Positions 24,327 through 35,529 of a stretch of DNA of 64,000 nucleotides are shown here, piece by piece; the first letter of the stretch is position 1, and every line of letters begins with the position of its first letter. The translations under genes were made by a program, and so were the position numbers. The notes beneath the pieces were generated by a model that did no database searches, had not been told where the DNA came from, and worked only from the letters and a program-made list of their open reading frames with translations. Origin of the DNA: Symsagittifera roscoffensis (Eukaryota; Xenacoelomorpha; Acoela; Convolutidae); NCBI RefSeq assembly GCF_963678635.1, contig NC_087065.1, forward strand, positions 14,760,019-14,824,018, in the 5' to 3' direction.

Positions 24327-27300
24327 CTTTACAATTATTTACAAACTTTATTCAAATTATTGCAATTGATAAGGTCAAGAAGGTATATTAATTTTCCACG
24401 AGAGGTTTTAAATTGACTTTGAGCGTCCCTAAAAATTTCAAAAAACTATTCTATGAGAAGTTTTAAACTTGCGCCCCTCATTAACTGCCGCGATTCATTT
24501 GAATCTAAAATGAGAAACCAATTCCAAAACTTTTCTAAATTAAACTATCTAGATGTTTCAAATTACGTTCAAAAGAGTTTTATGCCAAGGCTTATGGATT
24601 AAATTCAAAGTTAACTTTTGACCTCTTTCGGAGGAAAGAGATTCGGATACAGTTGAGTGCTGTTCTCATGACAGAAGAATTTATTGCGCGAAAGTTTTCA
24701 ATCAATACTAACCCCCCCCCCCCCCCCCTTCGTTAAAGTTTCTGAAGCTGCCTGATTTTTACGCTCATTTATTTCGAACTTTTGAAGAGTGCAGAACTTT
24801 GATTGGCAGCTTTTTTTTTTTCAGGCATTCGGCCATTCACTTAGACGTCACATAAATCAAAATCAGTAACGCGTCATAGTTCCTATTTTTTCGGTTACTA
24901 TTAAAAGTTACTATTTTGATACTTTTTAGGAAAACTGGATAAAATTTGAGTTAATTGCCTTTGATGACTAATTTGTTCTCGTTGTTCTTGCCGATGCTCA
25001 GTCCCAGTCCACTGTAGCTGTTATTCTGGCTGCTCTGCTGTCTCAACTCAACTGTCAACCTCCTGCAGGGCATCTTGTGGTAACTGTCCACACATTTGGC
25101 CACTATCATGTGCACGGAGAGACTGGAATTAAGAAATATATACAAACAAAAAAATATTACAAAAACTGATTCAATTAAATGAAACATTTCAGCAATTTTT
25201 TGCTACCTATTGCAAAAAAGAGTAGCTTCAATAGCCCTAAAAATTAGTTAAATGGAAAAAAAGAGAACGAGTTTTGAAAAAACCTGTAGTTCAGTAGCGG
25301 ATTAAGGAGGGGGGAGCGGATGCTCTATTCCCCTCAAGGATTCGACCCTCTGCCGACCCAAAAGGTCTCTCTCAGTACTAATTTTAGACATCCTTTTTTG
25401 GCTGGCTGACCCTAATTTCTTTCTAGAGGCGCCTTGGGCACCAATATTTACTACTTTTTCGGGGGTACCGCGCGCCGAAAAAACGCGATTTCTTTGACAA
25501 TTTTTTCCAAAAAGTGCCCATAACGCCTTCGTTGGCCTGTTTTTTTTAGCAATGTGCCTGTAGCTGTTAACATATGAACAATCCGCTCGATCAAATTTTT
25601 CAGTTTATTTTTCTGAGCAATTTTTAGATGCTATGGAGTAAAATTGTCTTCACTTATCATTTCGACTTTTTGTTACTTGTTGAAACTATGACGGTTTAAA
25701 GAAAAAAAAATTGAGAATTTTTGCAAAAAAAAAGAATTTCTGTCGCTTTCTTTAGGTCGAAGCTCCCCAAAACACTGCAAAATTTTTTCGGCTGTCGGGT
25801 AGACAAAAAATTAAATCTTGTGTGGCTATCAAAAATCTGTCGACTTTGTCTTCCACAATTTTAGTTCAATGAATGTTCCGTATAATTTTGTATCGCAGTG
25901 CTTTCATTAAAGGTTCCCACCATTGACAATAGGTAGAAACTCTGTATTCGTGTGTGTTGATTTTTTTCACATTTGTCTTCTTCGCAAAATCAGACACCAC
26001 AAAAAGTACTGGACTGGGTTGAGTGATATATCATATTAAAGCCATGAAAAGGTTTTCAAAGGTTTTCTCAAGGTTGAGAAAAATTATTTTGAAATTTTGT
26101 CTAATTTCTAGCGAGAAACGTGATCGAGTATGGATCGCTATACAAAAATTTACTTTAGTTTAGACTTTTAGGCTTAAAAAAACAGAAATTTACTTAAAAA
26201 CAACTAATTTCAAATATAAAATTTTGTGCTTCATTGGTCTCGAAAAAAAATGTATGCAAAAAAAATGAGAAATTAAAAAAAGTCTATAAAAACGTATTAA
26301 CTTCTAGAAGACAAATGTCAATTATGTCTTATTCACTAAGTTTATAAATGTTTGTATATTACTCAAATCGTCGCCCGCGCCGAAGACAACAAAGAATAGA
26401 ATTTTGTTTTAAAGTTTTTTTATATGGTCAGGACATTCTGTGTTACTTGCGCAGCAAGCTGTCCTTGTTTTTTTTTAGTTTTGCAAGTGGTTTAAAACTT
26501 GTTTTGATATCTGTGTTTTTACTTTTAAATTTGCTTTTCCCATCGATTGTCAGTAGAAGCTTCAACCTCGTATGTATTTTTTTTTTCAATTAAGTCTAGG
26601 CGCCACAAATAAATTTTAAATTAGTTCCAGTGTTATATTACATGAAAGTTACAAAAATATGATAAAAAGTTTAGCTTTTTCGCCTTTTGTTCTAAACATT
26701 TCTTCTAGAACCGAAATGAAATTCACAAATATTTAATAATTGCAACTAAAAAAATAAAAGTGAATGGGTTTACTTTGAGTCTAAACAGATTTAACTCTGA
26801 CTTCAGAAAACGGGTTTCTGAAGCCTAAGTAGAGCAGCCAACCTAGCAGAGCCACCAGTTATTATACTTGTTGCTCAGACCAGACTGGGTATTCAGTTTG
26901 GCTTTTTCAAGCAATGTTAGGCGCCAGAAACAGGAAACAATTGTTAAGCACTTAAGTTCGAACCTGTTTCTGATGAGCTTTATGGCCTGCTGGAAGTCCA
27001 TATCGCACTCTCTGTCGCCCACAGTCTTGCTGTTCAGAGCCAGTATCTGGTCTCCTTTCGCCAGTCCCTCCACGAATGCATTCGACCCACTCTCCACTCT
27101 GCGGATGAGCAGTTTGTGACCCAGAGAGGTGTCCAGTTCAAGTCCGAAGTCCTCAATGGGACGCCGGAACAGATTCGCGTGGTGGATCGGAGCGTCTGAA
27201 ACGGCGACGCTTCATATACAATTGGCTCAAGAGCCAGAAAACTAATCAAATGTAATCAACTTAATCTAGCTTAATTCAACTTAATTACATCTACTCTGAT

Positions 27301-30300
27301 TATTTTGAAGAAGAAAAGAATCTATGGCAGGACTAGAACCTTAATCTTTAGTTATCCTCTTTTTTTGATGATCAGTTTTTTTAAATAGGATTTGTGTCGA
27401 GCTTTATTTTGTATACCAATGATGATCGATGACAGACCTCGATTATCAAGGTAGTAAATATTGAACTAGCCTTCAGCCAATCCAGATATCTTCCGGAGGA
27501 ATTCGTCACTCTCCGAGTTAGAGGTCTTCCCGGAGGATGCCTCGTCATCTGCATCTCGTGACTCATCGAACGTGGGTCCATTTGTAGCTCCCGCTGATCT
27601 TGTAGTTTCTGCAGTAGAGGCGTGAGATGTGGGATCATTGATGCCATGGTCGCACTCAAATGAAGCTTAGAAAAAAAGTTTTTATAACACTAAAACACAA
27701 TTAGTTAGTCCATCAAGTTTCCTGTGGGCAGTGTCTTGTACGCAAAAAAAATGGTGTAGATATATCTTCAAAAAGGGCTCAGTGAATGATAATTTCTGGT
27801 GGTTTTGTTGCTGACTTGTACTGCACTAGTCAAATTTAGGTCAATTTTAAAAATCTTCGAATTATTTTTTTTGCAAATTGTGCAGCAATAGACTTCTTTC
27901 AGTTTTATTTTATTTTACGAATTATGGAGAATTTCAAAAAAATGAATTTACGCCGAGTTTGCTGATTGACACCTGTTCCTTTTGAATCATCTGTTTTATC
28001 TTCACCCTCAAATTTCAAAGAACCCAGATGAACTTTGGGAAAAGAAACTGCCCCACTTTGATCCACCAAAACCAAGCCTTCTGCCCTAGGTTCGGACTCC
28101 TGTTGATTCATTCCAATAAACGTAACGCCTTCATTTACTGTTGAACCTGCAGTTTGACCTTGATGTAATTCCGAGGTCATTATCATGCTCACACTTCTGA
28201 GTCCACGACTATTTCGAGGCAACGACCTCGTCTCGTGAGTCGGACTCCGATTCGGATCTCGGTTTTTGTGTTTGCCACCCGAACGGCCTAACGTAAAACT
28301 ATTCAACTGTTTAGTATTCGACTGTTCTACTGTTTGAAATGGTTGTAATGGCTGCGAGTTGTTAGCGACCAAGAATATTGGATCTCCTTGGAAACTTTTC
28401 ACTGTCCGGGAATTCTGCTGGTTGGGTTTCTGGGAGGAGTTTTGTTTGGATAAAAGTGAACAAATAATGTCACTTGGGATGATTTGAGGAGTTATTCTGA
28501 CATCAGAGTTTTCGAAGATATTTCTCCTGTGGAACAGAGGAGTTGCAATTAGGTTAATTAACTTAAAAACTTCTTTTCAAAATGTAAAAAACATCCGTTT
28601 TGCTTATCAAACAAGTTAACGAGAGCCCTGTCAACTAACAAATTTGTAAAATGTTCTTTTTGGAGGATTTACGGGGGTTTCCAGAAGAATAAATTTTGAT
28701 TCAGAAATGGAAAAATTTCATATTTTTCAAACACAACTGCTGGCTCAAAAGGATCGATTCAATTTGCAAACGCGTGCACTGGCTTTTCGGCTCTCTCTTT
28801 TAAATAGCCCCTGGGTCTATTTGATATTTGGCACCTGTCTTCTCAAAGTCTGGTCGTAAGAGTATGTGACACCAATAAATCTGCGTCTATCAAATCGAAG
28901 ATTATTGAGTTGTTCTGAAAATTCCTTGAATTACAAAATGCCAAAAACAAAAGAAATTCATCACAAATGATGCACTAACCCCGACCGATATAATTTGACC
29001 CTGCAGATTGGTTCTAAATAAAGCAGAACGATCCTCATAATTGTCTTACGCTGATGACGAAAAAGAGGTCAAAATTGCAGACACTGCTAATTCAAATCAT
29101 CTTTAATTTAGTCATAGCGCTCGCTTAACCTCTGAACCTTGATCAATATGCCAGTTTTGAGACCTTGAGACATACTTTTTGTCTGAAAAATAGCAATTGC
29201 ATGCAAAATTTGTCTGAAATATAATTATAATTAGTAGCAAAAAGTTCGGACAGACAAAATTAATTAAAAAGAGCAATTGACCTATTTTGGAAATTTTTGC
29301 ATGCAAAATCTAATTTTTCAGTCCGATTTTGTGTCTCAAGGTTGTATGAAAAAAGAAATTGCATGCAAAAATCTGTCAAAATGGTACGATTGCTCTTTTT
29401 AATTAATTCTGTCTGTCCGAACTTTTTGCAACTCTCTATAGTAGCAAAAAGTTCGGACAGACGGAATTAATTAAAATGAACAATCAGTGCTTTTTGAGGG
29501 TCTTTTGCTTGCAAAATCTGAAGCCGAACAACCTTGAATTTTTTGTCAGACCAAATTCAAAATGCGAGATCGTCGATTATCCGATGATCATGCTAGCCTA
29601 ATTTTTAAAGACTGCGATGAATATCCAGATTTTACAATAAATATTTCGACGCTTCAGATGCAATTGAACGCCGTGGTTATAGGTTTTGAGCGAACCTCGG
29701 ATCTACTTAACAATCTCTCCCCCCCCCTTGTTGTATTTACTAAAGAATCTCTACCCCTGTAAATGAAAACAGTAAATTCGCACTAGAGGATTGTATATAA
29801 GCTCGAATTTTGCTGCATTCTGATTGGTCGAAATTTCGCTGCAAGTAATCTTATTAACGATCTCCTCCCCTTTGAAGGGGGATTGTTAAGTAGATCCCGT
29901 AACTCTGCTTTATGAACTTCCGAAGTTATGTTTATTTCAGTTTTAATTTCTGTTGATGTCTTGACAGTTGCTCTTTTTAATTAATTCTGTCTGTCCGAAC
30001 TTTTTGCAACTCTCTATATAGAGAGTTACAAAAAATGGAACAGACAAAATTAATTTAAAAGAGCAAATGATCAATTCGAGACAACTTTTGTATGCAAAAG
30101 CTAACTTTTCCGACAGAAAAGATATCTCAAGGTCACTTATAAATTTAAATTTGCATGCAACATTTGCTCAGACTTGGCTGATTGCTCTTTTTAACTAATT
30201 CTGTCTGTTCCAATTTTTTGCAACCTATTATAGATCGCTTGCGCTTTTTAACTGGTTTTGTCAGTTCCATTTCGTTGTTTTTCTATATTTTTTGAACAAT

Positions 30301-32998
30301 TTTGAATCCAAAAGCGACACGCATTAAACTACAAGTTTAAAACGCGTTTTTATAAATTTGAGCTGAATTTAGCTGAAAATTGATGAAGACAATTTTGGAG
30401 TTTTATTGCAGCAAATTTATTGTTCCAACTTTCGTAATGAGTTATTTGTGCTCGGAGTGGTTTTTTTTTAGATAAATTTCGACTTTTAAACTAGCCAACT
30501 TTGACGGAAATTTTAAACATCATTCGAAATGTATTAATGTCTTGAGCTTAACTTTGAAAAGATATGTCACCTGTGAGCGTTTTTCGTAAAGTTATGGGGG
30601 TTAAAAGAAGCTTATTTGCCATAATTGTTTGTTACAAGGAGCGAAATCTATCCTTTTTTAATTTTTATGGCGTGTGGGGGATATTTTTCACAAGAAATTT
30701 TAGAAGAAAAAAAATTCCCATTTCACTTAATTACATTTAAATTGTTTATGTTATTACAGCTCTATAAACCTTAATGCAGTCGAAAATTAAGGGCTTTGCC
30801 CTGATACGACTAGTTTTGTTGATTTTTATTCCAAAATTGGATCATTTTTGGTTCTCTTAGTGTATCAGAAAATACGCCAAAACTAACGAGTTGATTATTA
30901 ACATAATAAAAACACAGTCAGCATCTAACATAGCCACACAAAGCTTATAAGAAATTAAATCGCAAACATTGCATAAACTAATTTGTTTTCGAATTTTTTT
31001 TCTTAAGATTTATTGGACTACGCTAGAGCGTCACAATGATTAAATTTTGTTAGTGATCAAATGGTTAATTTTGGCGTATTTACTGATTGACGTAGAAAAC
31101 TCGAAGTTATCCAATTTTGGGTAACACTTTGGGCCTGACATTTGCAAAACAAGTTGCTTCATTAAAATTCTTAAAAAATCTACGCAAGTTTTGTCTTCTT
31201 TTTTGATCTAAAGTCAACCCAACTTAAGGAAACTGCGTTTTTTTATTTCAACTTAAATGCCTTTTAGCCGGATAATTTAAATCAGCGCTGTATGTCTCAA
31301 GGTCACCTGGAAACTCACTTTTATGCAATAGCAATAGCTTTTATGCTCGAGTGCTCGTATCAGGGTGAAGCCCTGTTTGTTCCGACTGCTTTTTAAGGCT
31401 ACTGGAGCCTCAATAATCTAAAAAAAATGAATTAAAAAGATGATTCTGTAAGATTTTTTGTGAAAATCATACCCAAAATCATCCCCGCGTTTGAAATTTC
31501 AAGTTTAATGCCTTTTAACTGGATAATTCAAATCAGCACTATATGTCTCAGGGTCACCTGAAAACTTAGAATTTTGTGAAATAGCTGCTTCAATTGGGCA
31601 GATTGTTCTCACAAATCAATTATGTCTGTTATCATTTTTTGCATAATATGTCCTCTTTGTTTTGTGAACATTTTGAAATATAGTTTGAGAATGTATTTAT
31701 GTAATTTAGAGCCTAATTATCATAAATTTGACAAAAATCAGATATTTTAAAACAAAAAAAAACTTTTACAAAATTAGGATGCTTATTGATGGTTAAAAAC
31801 AAGATACAAATGTATATCTTACACTATCGATGGACAGCTTAAATGCGCCAAGAAGTAAAAGTTCGATAGTAAGAAGAAAATATTAGTAAAAGGCTCTTCA
31901 ACTTGTATAGATAGCATCAAAATTGATTCATTTCAGGCCAAGCGAGACAAAAAAAACTTTTACTTGGTAAAGAGACAATTGGTAGTTTTTTCTAGGCTCG
32001 TTTTTAGTCCTTCATTCCACGGGCATAGAAAAATAGAAAAGGAAAAGGAAATAAAATCAAATTTTTTAGTTAGCTGTAGTCGGAATCTTCTGTTTTCTTT
32101 GTTTTTACTGCTTGGTAAAGCTACTCGTGATTTTATTGATTGAAAAAAATAAGCTACCCTGAATCTAAATTTTCATTTTAGGGGAAAATGTTCGAAATTG
32201 AGCATCTTCTATAAGAGAAAAAATATCTCATTCGAAATACGAAAACTATTGAAAACCAAACAAAGAGTAAAACAGTCATATTCTTTGCGCTAAGTTTATT
32301 GTTCAATAATCAGTTGCTCAAGGTTATGTTTTCAAAAACCGTGCAAAAAAAATCAGAATTAAGAAAAAACGATGAGCACCAAATTAGCTCTAGCTGATAT
32401 CGTTCCTCGTGGCTCACTTAGGTTCTCTTTCACATTATACCGTTTACCTTTGGGATTATGAAACTATATAGAAAACAGATTACGTATCAAAAAGTTGACA
32501 AGCCGAAAGTAGACACGCCATTTTCAGCAAATTGCTTAACCAGCAGACCAAAAAAGCTGTTTTTGGACACTTTTTTAAAAGCTTCGATCAAAAATTGCAG
32601 TTTTTCGACGTGGGTGACCTCAAAATTAGAGTTTATTATGGGGCTTAGAAATTTGTTAGAACTAATGGACCAAAAGTGACTGTCGTAAGTTAGAACCAAA
32701 GGGCGATACTTGGGACAATTTTGGCAACCCAAGTTTCGAGTTTAGGGGAGGGGCGATCGCCCCCATTCTCTTCACCCTATAGGTTAATTAGCTAATTATT
32801 GTAATAGCAAAGCAGTGCATCTTCTTTTCTAAGTATTGTGTGTTCTCACTTTCTGATAGGCTGTTCGTCCACTAGTCTGTCGAAGTAGGCGGGTGAGCAG
32901 AGGAGTCCGTCTTGGGAGAGGGGCACGTAGTGGTGGTCGTAGCGGGCTATGTTCCTCACCGAAGAGCTCTCCAGGGGCGACACGTACCACCACGACAT
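23761..32998 (-). CDS. Spliced three-PDZ scaffold protein (6 exons, 626 aa model)
   Basis: Six minus-strand exons (32998-32850, 28526-27952, 27665-27471, 27195-26964, 25122-24959, 24326-23761) join with matching phases into 1881 nt, i.e. 626 residues plus TAA. PDZ1 is about residues 315-395 with loop FGLEL at 323-327. PDZ2 is about 403-491 with GLGLSIG at 422-428. PDZ3 is about 499-585 with LGLGLG at 510-515. The first ~300 residues are Ser/Asn/Gln-rich and probably disordered; the tail after PDZ3 is about 40 residues and ends SICEP. PDZ domains bind C-terminal peptides of membrane or signalling partners, so an intracellular scaffold role is inferred. Three PDZ domains recall Par-3, but the model is about half the usual length and lacks a visible N-terminal oligomerisation domain and aPKC motif, so I do not name it. 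Introns 3 and 5 appear to start with GC. Confidence 0.75.
24712..24728. repeat. Poly(C) run inside intron 5
   Basis: Seventeen consecutive C on the plus strand, within the GC-AG intron of the PDZ gene. It is probably unstable in length and prone to sequencing error. Confidence 0.9.
24959..25122 (-). CDS. PDZ gene exon 5 (end of PDZ1, start of PDZ2)
   Basis: Encodes residues 385-438. It holds the last strand of PDZ1, a short linker and the start of PDZ2 with carboxylate-binding loop GLGLSIG and strand NKLVIKG. The acceptor is AATTCCAG. The donor reads AAAG|GCAATT, a GC donor; no GT in the right phase exists nearby, and PDZ continuity (VIKG-INTGGVAFKDGRL) requires this junction. Confidence 0.8.
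25860..26660. repeat. AT-rich dispersed repeat in PDZ gene intron 4
   Basis: Blocks here resemble those at 1650-2000 and 12660-12960, for example GGTTGAGTGATATATCATA near 26020 against GGTTGAGTGATATGTCATT near 1690, and a GGACATTCTGTGTTACTTG block near 26430. It is non-coding and diverged from the duplicated-unit copies, so it is an older member of the family. Intron 4 spans 25123-26963; its remaining part holds nothing recognisable. Confidence 0.5.
26964..27195 (-). CDS. PDZ gene exon 4 (most of PDZ1)
   Basis: Encodes residues 308-383 after a GTTTCAG acceptor; the donor is AACAG|GTTCGA. It contains the PDZ core: binding loop FGLEL, strand KLLIRRVESGSNAF, GLAKGDQILALN and helix B DFQQAIKLIRN. 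The last PDZ1 strand (SLSVHMIVAK) is in exon 5, so the domain is split at the usual helix B-strand F position. Confidence 0.8.
27471..27665 (-). CDS. PDZ gene exon 3 (acidic linker)
   Basis: Encodes about residues 243-306. It is acidic and serine-rich (SRDADDEASSGKTSNSESDE) and leads into PDZ1. The acceptor is TTCTAAG before 27665. The donor in the main model is GC (AAG|GCTAGT at 27470). A canonical GT donor 39 bases upstream (GAGA|GTGACG) would keep the same phase and remove 13 residues, so the exact 3' end is uncertain. Confidence 0.65.
27952..28526 (-). CDS. PDZ gene exon 2 (disordered N-terminal region)
   Basis: Encodes residues 51-241. The acceptor is TGTTCCACAG before 28526, and the donor is GTAAAT after 27952 (phase 1). 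The sequence is rich in Asn, Ser, Gln and charged residues with no transmembrane segment. Notable patches are a basic KNRDPNRSP at about 137-145 and TRSLPRNSRG at about 149-158, possible phosphorylation or 14-3-3-type sites by composition only. Confidence 0.7.
29232..29440. mobile_element. TA-flanked MITE 1 (Tc1/mariner-type inverted repeats)
   Basis: About 205 bases bounded by long inverted repeats: the left end reads GCAAAAAGTTCGGACAGAC followed by AAAATTAATTAAAAAGAGC, and the right end is its reverse (GCTCTTTTTAATTAATTCTG then TCTGTCCGAACTTTTTGC). It is flanked by TA. The interior contains GCATGCAA motifs. It lies in intron 1 of the PDZ gene and has no coding capacity. Confidence 0.75.
29439..30018. 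mobile_element. TA-flanked MITE 2, interrupted by another element
   Basis: Begins immediately after MITE 1 with the same terminal repeat (GCAAAAAGTTCGGACAGACG) and ends with CTGTCTGTCCGAACTTTTTG at about 30010. It is larger than its neighbours (about 580 bases); an unrelated ~200-base inverted-repeat element at 29699-29898 accounts for part of the excess. Confidence 0.65.
29699..29898. mobile_element. Nested MITE with GGGATCTACTTAACAATC termini
   Basis: Left end GGATCTACTTAACAATCTC followed by a C run, right end the reverse (AAGGGGGATTGTTAAGTAG then ATCCC). The terminal repeats are ~24 bases with about two mismatches and enclose ~200 bases. It sits inside MITE 2 and is therefore younger. A target-site duplication could not be fixed. 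No ORF. Confidence 0.7.
30017..30233. mobile_element. TA-flanked MITE 3, diverged terminal repeats
   Basis: Starts in the TATA directly after MITE 2 with GAGAGTTACAAAAAATGGAA and ACAGACAAAATTAATT; ends with ATTCTGTCTGTTCCAATTTT and TTGCAACC. It belongs to the same family as MITEs 1 and 2 but the TIR carries a GGAAC in place of CGGAC, showing an older or different subfamily. The three lie head to tail with shared TA junctions. Confidence 0.65.
30390..30810 (-). repeat. Inverted copy of the 2490-2990 repeat
   Basis: In reverse complement this matches the unit 1/2 repeat. CCATAACTTTACGAAAA-type, AAGCTTCTTTTAACCC-type and GCCAAATAAGC-type blocks are shared, and the terminal GGGCTTTGCCCTGATACG is the reverse of the TCAGG..GAAGCCCTGAATG block. 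It is non-coding and lies in PDZ intron 1. Confidence 0.55.
31350..31510 (+). repeat. Direct fragment of the same dispersed repeat
   Basis: Contains TCAGGGTGAAGCCCTGTTTG, TTCCGACTGCTTTTTAAGG and GTGAAAATCAT blocks matching about 2490-2600 and 13480-13620. The flanking 31510-32849 (rest of intron 1) is AT-rich with no feature seen. Confidence 0.5.
32850..32998 (-). CDS. PDZ gene exon 1 (start codon)
   Basis: ATG at 32998-32996 begins MSWWYVSPLE; the exon encodes residues 1-49 plus two bases of codon 50 and ends at a GTGAGA donor. It is markedly GC-richer than its flanks, as expected for a coding exon. It contains an aromatic/His-rich stretch (ARYDHHYVPLSQDG) that I do not recognise. The frame is open a little further upstream but with no other ATG. 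Assignment to the PDZ gene rests on strand, order and phase match (AA|G) to exon 2, across a 4.3 kb intron. Confidence 0.6.
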
Positions 32999-33059
32999 AA
33001 AGTATTGGGAGAAAAGAAAAGCAGAACCTCCCAAAAGATTTAATAACAAAATTAACACG

Positions 33060-34740
33060 ATTTAAGATGGGACATTTTTCTATGTTAACTCAAATCCAAA
33101 GAAAAGCAGACGAAGCACAAATTAAAACACTGTAAAGGAAAAAAGTTTGGATTTGAATTCCTCGACAAAAAAAACTTTTCAGAGATTGACAGCACTGACA
33201 CAAACGTAACCCGAGCAACTAAAGGGAAAATATAGAAAAAGCTTGTTCGTCAGAACTGTATTCAGTTTAGTTTTCCAAATTCATTTCAGATATGTGCCGA
33301 TGAACTGATTTTAAGAAGTAAGGAAAGCTTGCCTGAAGTATTGAATGTGTAATAACTGGGTCTAACAAAGTGCGTTAGAGGGTCAGACAATGATTTTTTG
33401 GATTTTAATGTGGAATTTAATGTAAAATTGTCTATTTCAAAAACCTTGTATCGCTTTTTTTTGAATAACGGCAATAAAAATAGGCGGTTTGTTTAACTGA
33501 TAAAAATATATGCAGCTAAATAAATTTTAGTCCAAAAGTCAAATGATTGAGGTCAATACCTGCGATGCAGAAAATCGACATCTGCTTTCAATTTAATTCT
33601 GTTTATATTGCTGCGCAAGAAGCCTTAACCTCAAAACACCAAAGGCAACTTGAGCATCAAACAGAAAATGACCTGACGGCATTTAGTTAAGTTAAAGATC
33701 CGAGGCAGTAAAAATAGGCAAAGTAAAGTTAGTAAGTTAGTACAAACGAAAAGTGAGGTGTATTTATTACCATGTAATAACCGACTTGATATAGCCTAAC
33801 GCTTGTGGCTACAACATTATGCACGTAATTGGAACAAACAGCAATTGGCAATAATGGTTCTTTTGGTCAAGCGCACTTGAAAAAAAAAAGAAGAAAAAAC
33901 TGAAAAAAGGAATAAGACAAAAGGGAGAATTGAGACATCTAATCTAGTTGTATTTATACCAACTGTGAATGCAAAATGCCTCTAAGACAAAAGGATTCCA
34001 CATACTAAATAGATTTAATGGTACACGTGCAGCTAAGCGATTCAGTGATGAGCCGAAAACAAAATTTAAAAAAAAAGGACAAAAAACTCTCATTGACGAT
34101 AATTATTGAATTTTTATCCAAGACTCCGCGCTTATTCTTCACAATTGTTTTCCTAAAAATCTACTAACCTCATATATTATATCTGATTCATTTACGCTGA
34201 ATCTTCTAACTGCTTATTCTGCTTGTTAGAAATAAATGTGAGCAAAAAAAAGTATTTGCTACCACAGATTTTGCTATCGCAGAAATTTTTAGCTGCGATG
34301 GCGTCACAGTTTCAAACTTGCATATCCAACCAAAAGAAGATTTGCTGTTCTTCCAAAAGACATTTGTAATCCTGTCAAACTATTTCAAATATTCAAAGGG
34401 CAACATTTATTTATTAAAAAGATTTCAAGAAAACTCAGTTGACTTTTCATGAAGACAAAATCAATTAGTTTTATATGCTTCCTATAACTTAAATTTCAAT
34501 TTTACCGTTAGAATTTTTTGAATTATTCGTTTGAAGTTTAATTCTTTAGTAAATAAATACAAATTTTTATTTTTCTTCAAAAGTGATATTAATTTGAAAA
34601 TTGAGATATGTTAGTGAGCAAACAGCAAACTTGTTGATGTCAATCGATGTTTGAAACAATTCCGTTCAAACCAAAGTATCATCAATTAATATTAACTGAT
34701 GTTCTAAAGCCAAATTGAGTGTTGCCTAAAAAATTTAGGG
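33060..34740. other. AT-rich stretch without recognisable features
   Basis: Upstream side of the PDZ gene, so it should include its promoter and 5' UTR, but no TATA-type element, CpG island or upstream exon could be identified with confidence. Open frames here are short and AT-driven. Confidence 0.5.
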
Positions 34741-34749
34741 ATGAAAGAT

Positions 34750-35160
34750 TTTCATTAGGTTGTTTATATAACAAATTCTCGGTGTCTAATTCCAGTAATT
34801 AAGATGCGCCTGTAGTTTTCAAGTACTTGAGGATCATTTTTTTTGTATTTTGACGTGACAATTGCTTTTTTGAGCTTCTGTGGAAAAAATTTTTCTATCA
34901 AGTAATCCATAAAATGAGAAGTAAGATGCGTGTAAATTTCCTTGAACCATCTTTAACTGAAATTGTAACCTAAGGGCACCGTTTTGACTAAAATTGTTGA
35001 ACGTTGCACTTGGATTACTTGCTGATAGAAGAGTTCCAGTTAGTTTTTGGGCAGATTCGAATTGAATAACTCGTCTGAATAGTTTCTTATCAAAAACATT
35101 GCACTTGAAGAGAGTGTTGTTTCCATTTATTTTATTTTCAGTAAAGAATATATCTGCCAA
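34750..35160 (-). pseudogene. LINE reverse transcriptase N-terminal fragment (minus)
   Basis: On the minus strand a decayed frame shows FEKFFPQKLKKA.V-like, YKKNDP and ENYRRILITG-like patches, the region just before and at RT block 1 (normally YRPISLLP). The DNA is clearly related to 36880-37060, which carries the better preserved YRPLSITGALMKLFEKLLYN. Upstream (35160-34980) is the linker region. Frameshifts and stops make it dead. Confidence 0.5.
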
Positions 35161-35529
35161 ATGATCTGTTTTTTTTTAGGAGGTGTAAGTAAGTTTGCTT
35201 TGTTTGTTTGGTCTGTTAAACTGAGAACTTGTCTTTTGAAGGAACAAAGATTTGACTCTTTGGACTCACTCGGTTTTATCATATTTTTACAAACGATTTT
35301 TATTTTTTCTTCAAAGACTCCAATTGCGAAAATTTAATCATTTATTTGAACCTGAATTTTTTTAGGAAGATACGATCTCGATAAAAAAATCGTAATGATC
35401 TCAAGGAAAACCATTTTTGTTGCACAACAGCTTCTTGAGTACTCAATCCAAAAACCACCATGTACATTTGTTATTAGTCTACAATATATGACCAAATCTG
35501 CTACAATCAAATCAAGTCTGCAATTTGTC

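Noticed and set aside
25292-25330. DNA-transposon terminus (CAGTAGCGGATTAAGG)
   Set aside because: Resembles ends of some hAT-like elements but no matching inverted end was found; similar CAGTAGCGTGCCGAGG at 6538 also lacks a partner.
29048-29070. CTGATGACGAAA as a hammerhead core
   Set aside because: CTGATGA and GAAA are adjacent with no room for stem II.
29562-29762. 66-codon plus-strand frame
   Set aside because: Runs across the boundary of two MITEs and through a C homopolymer.
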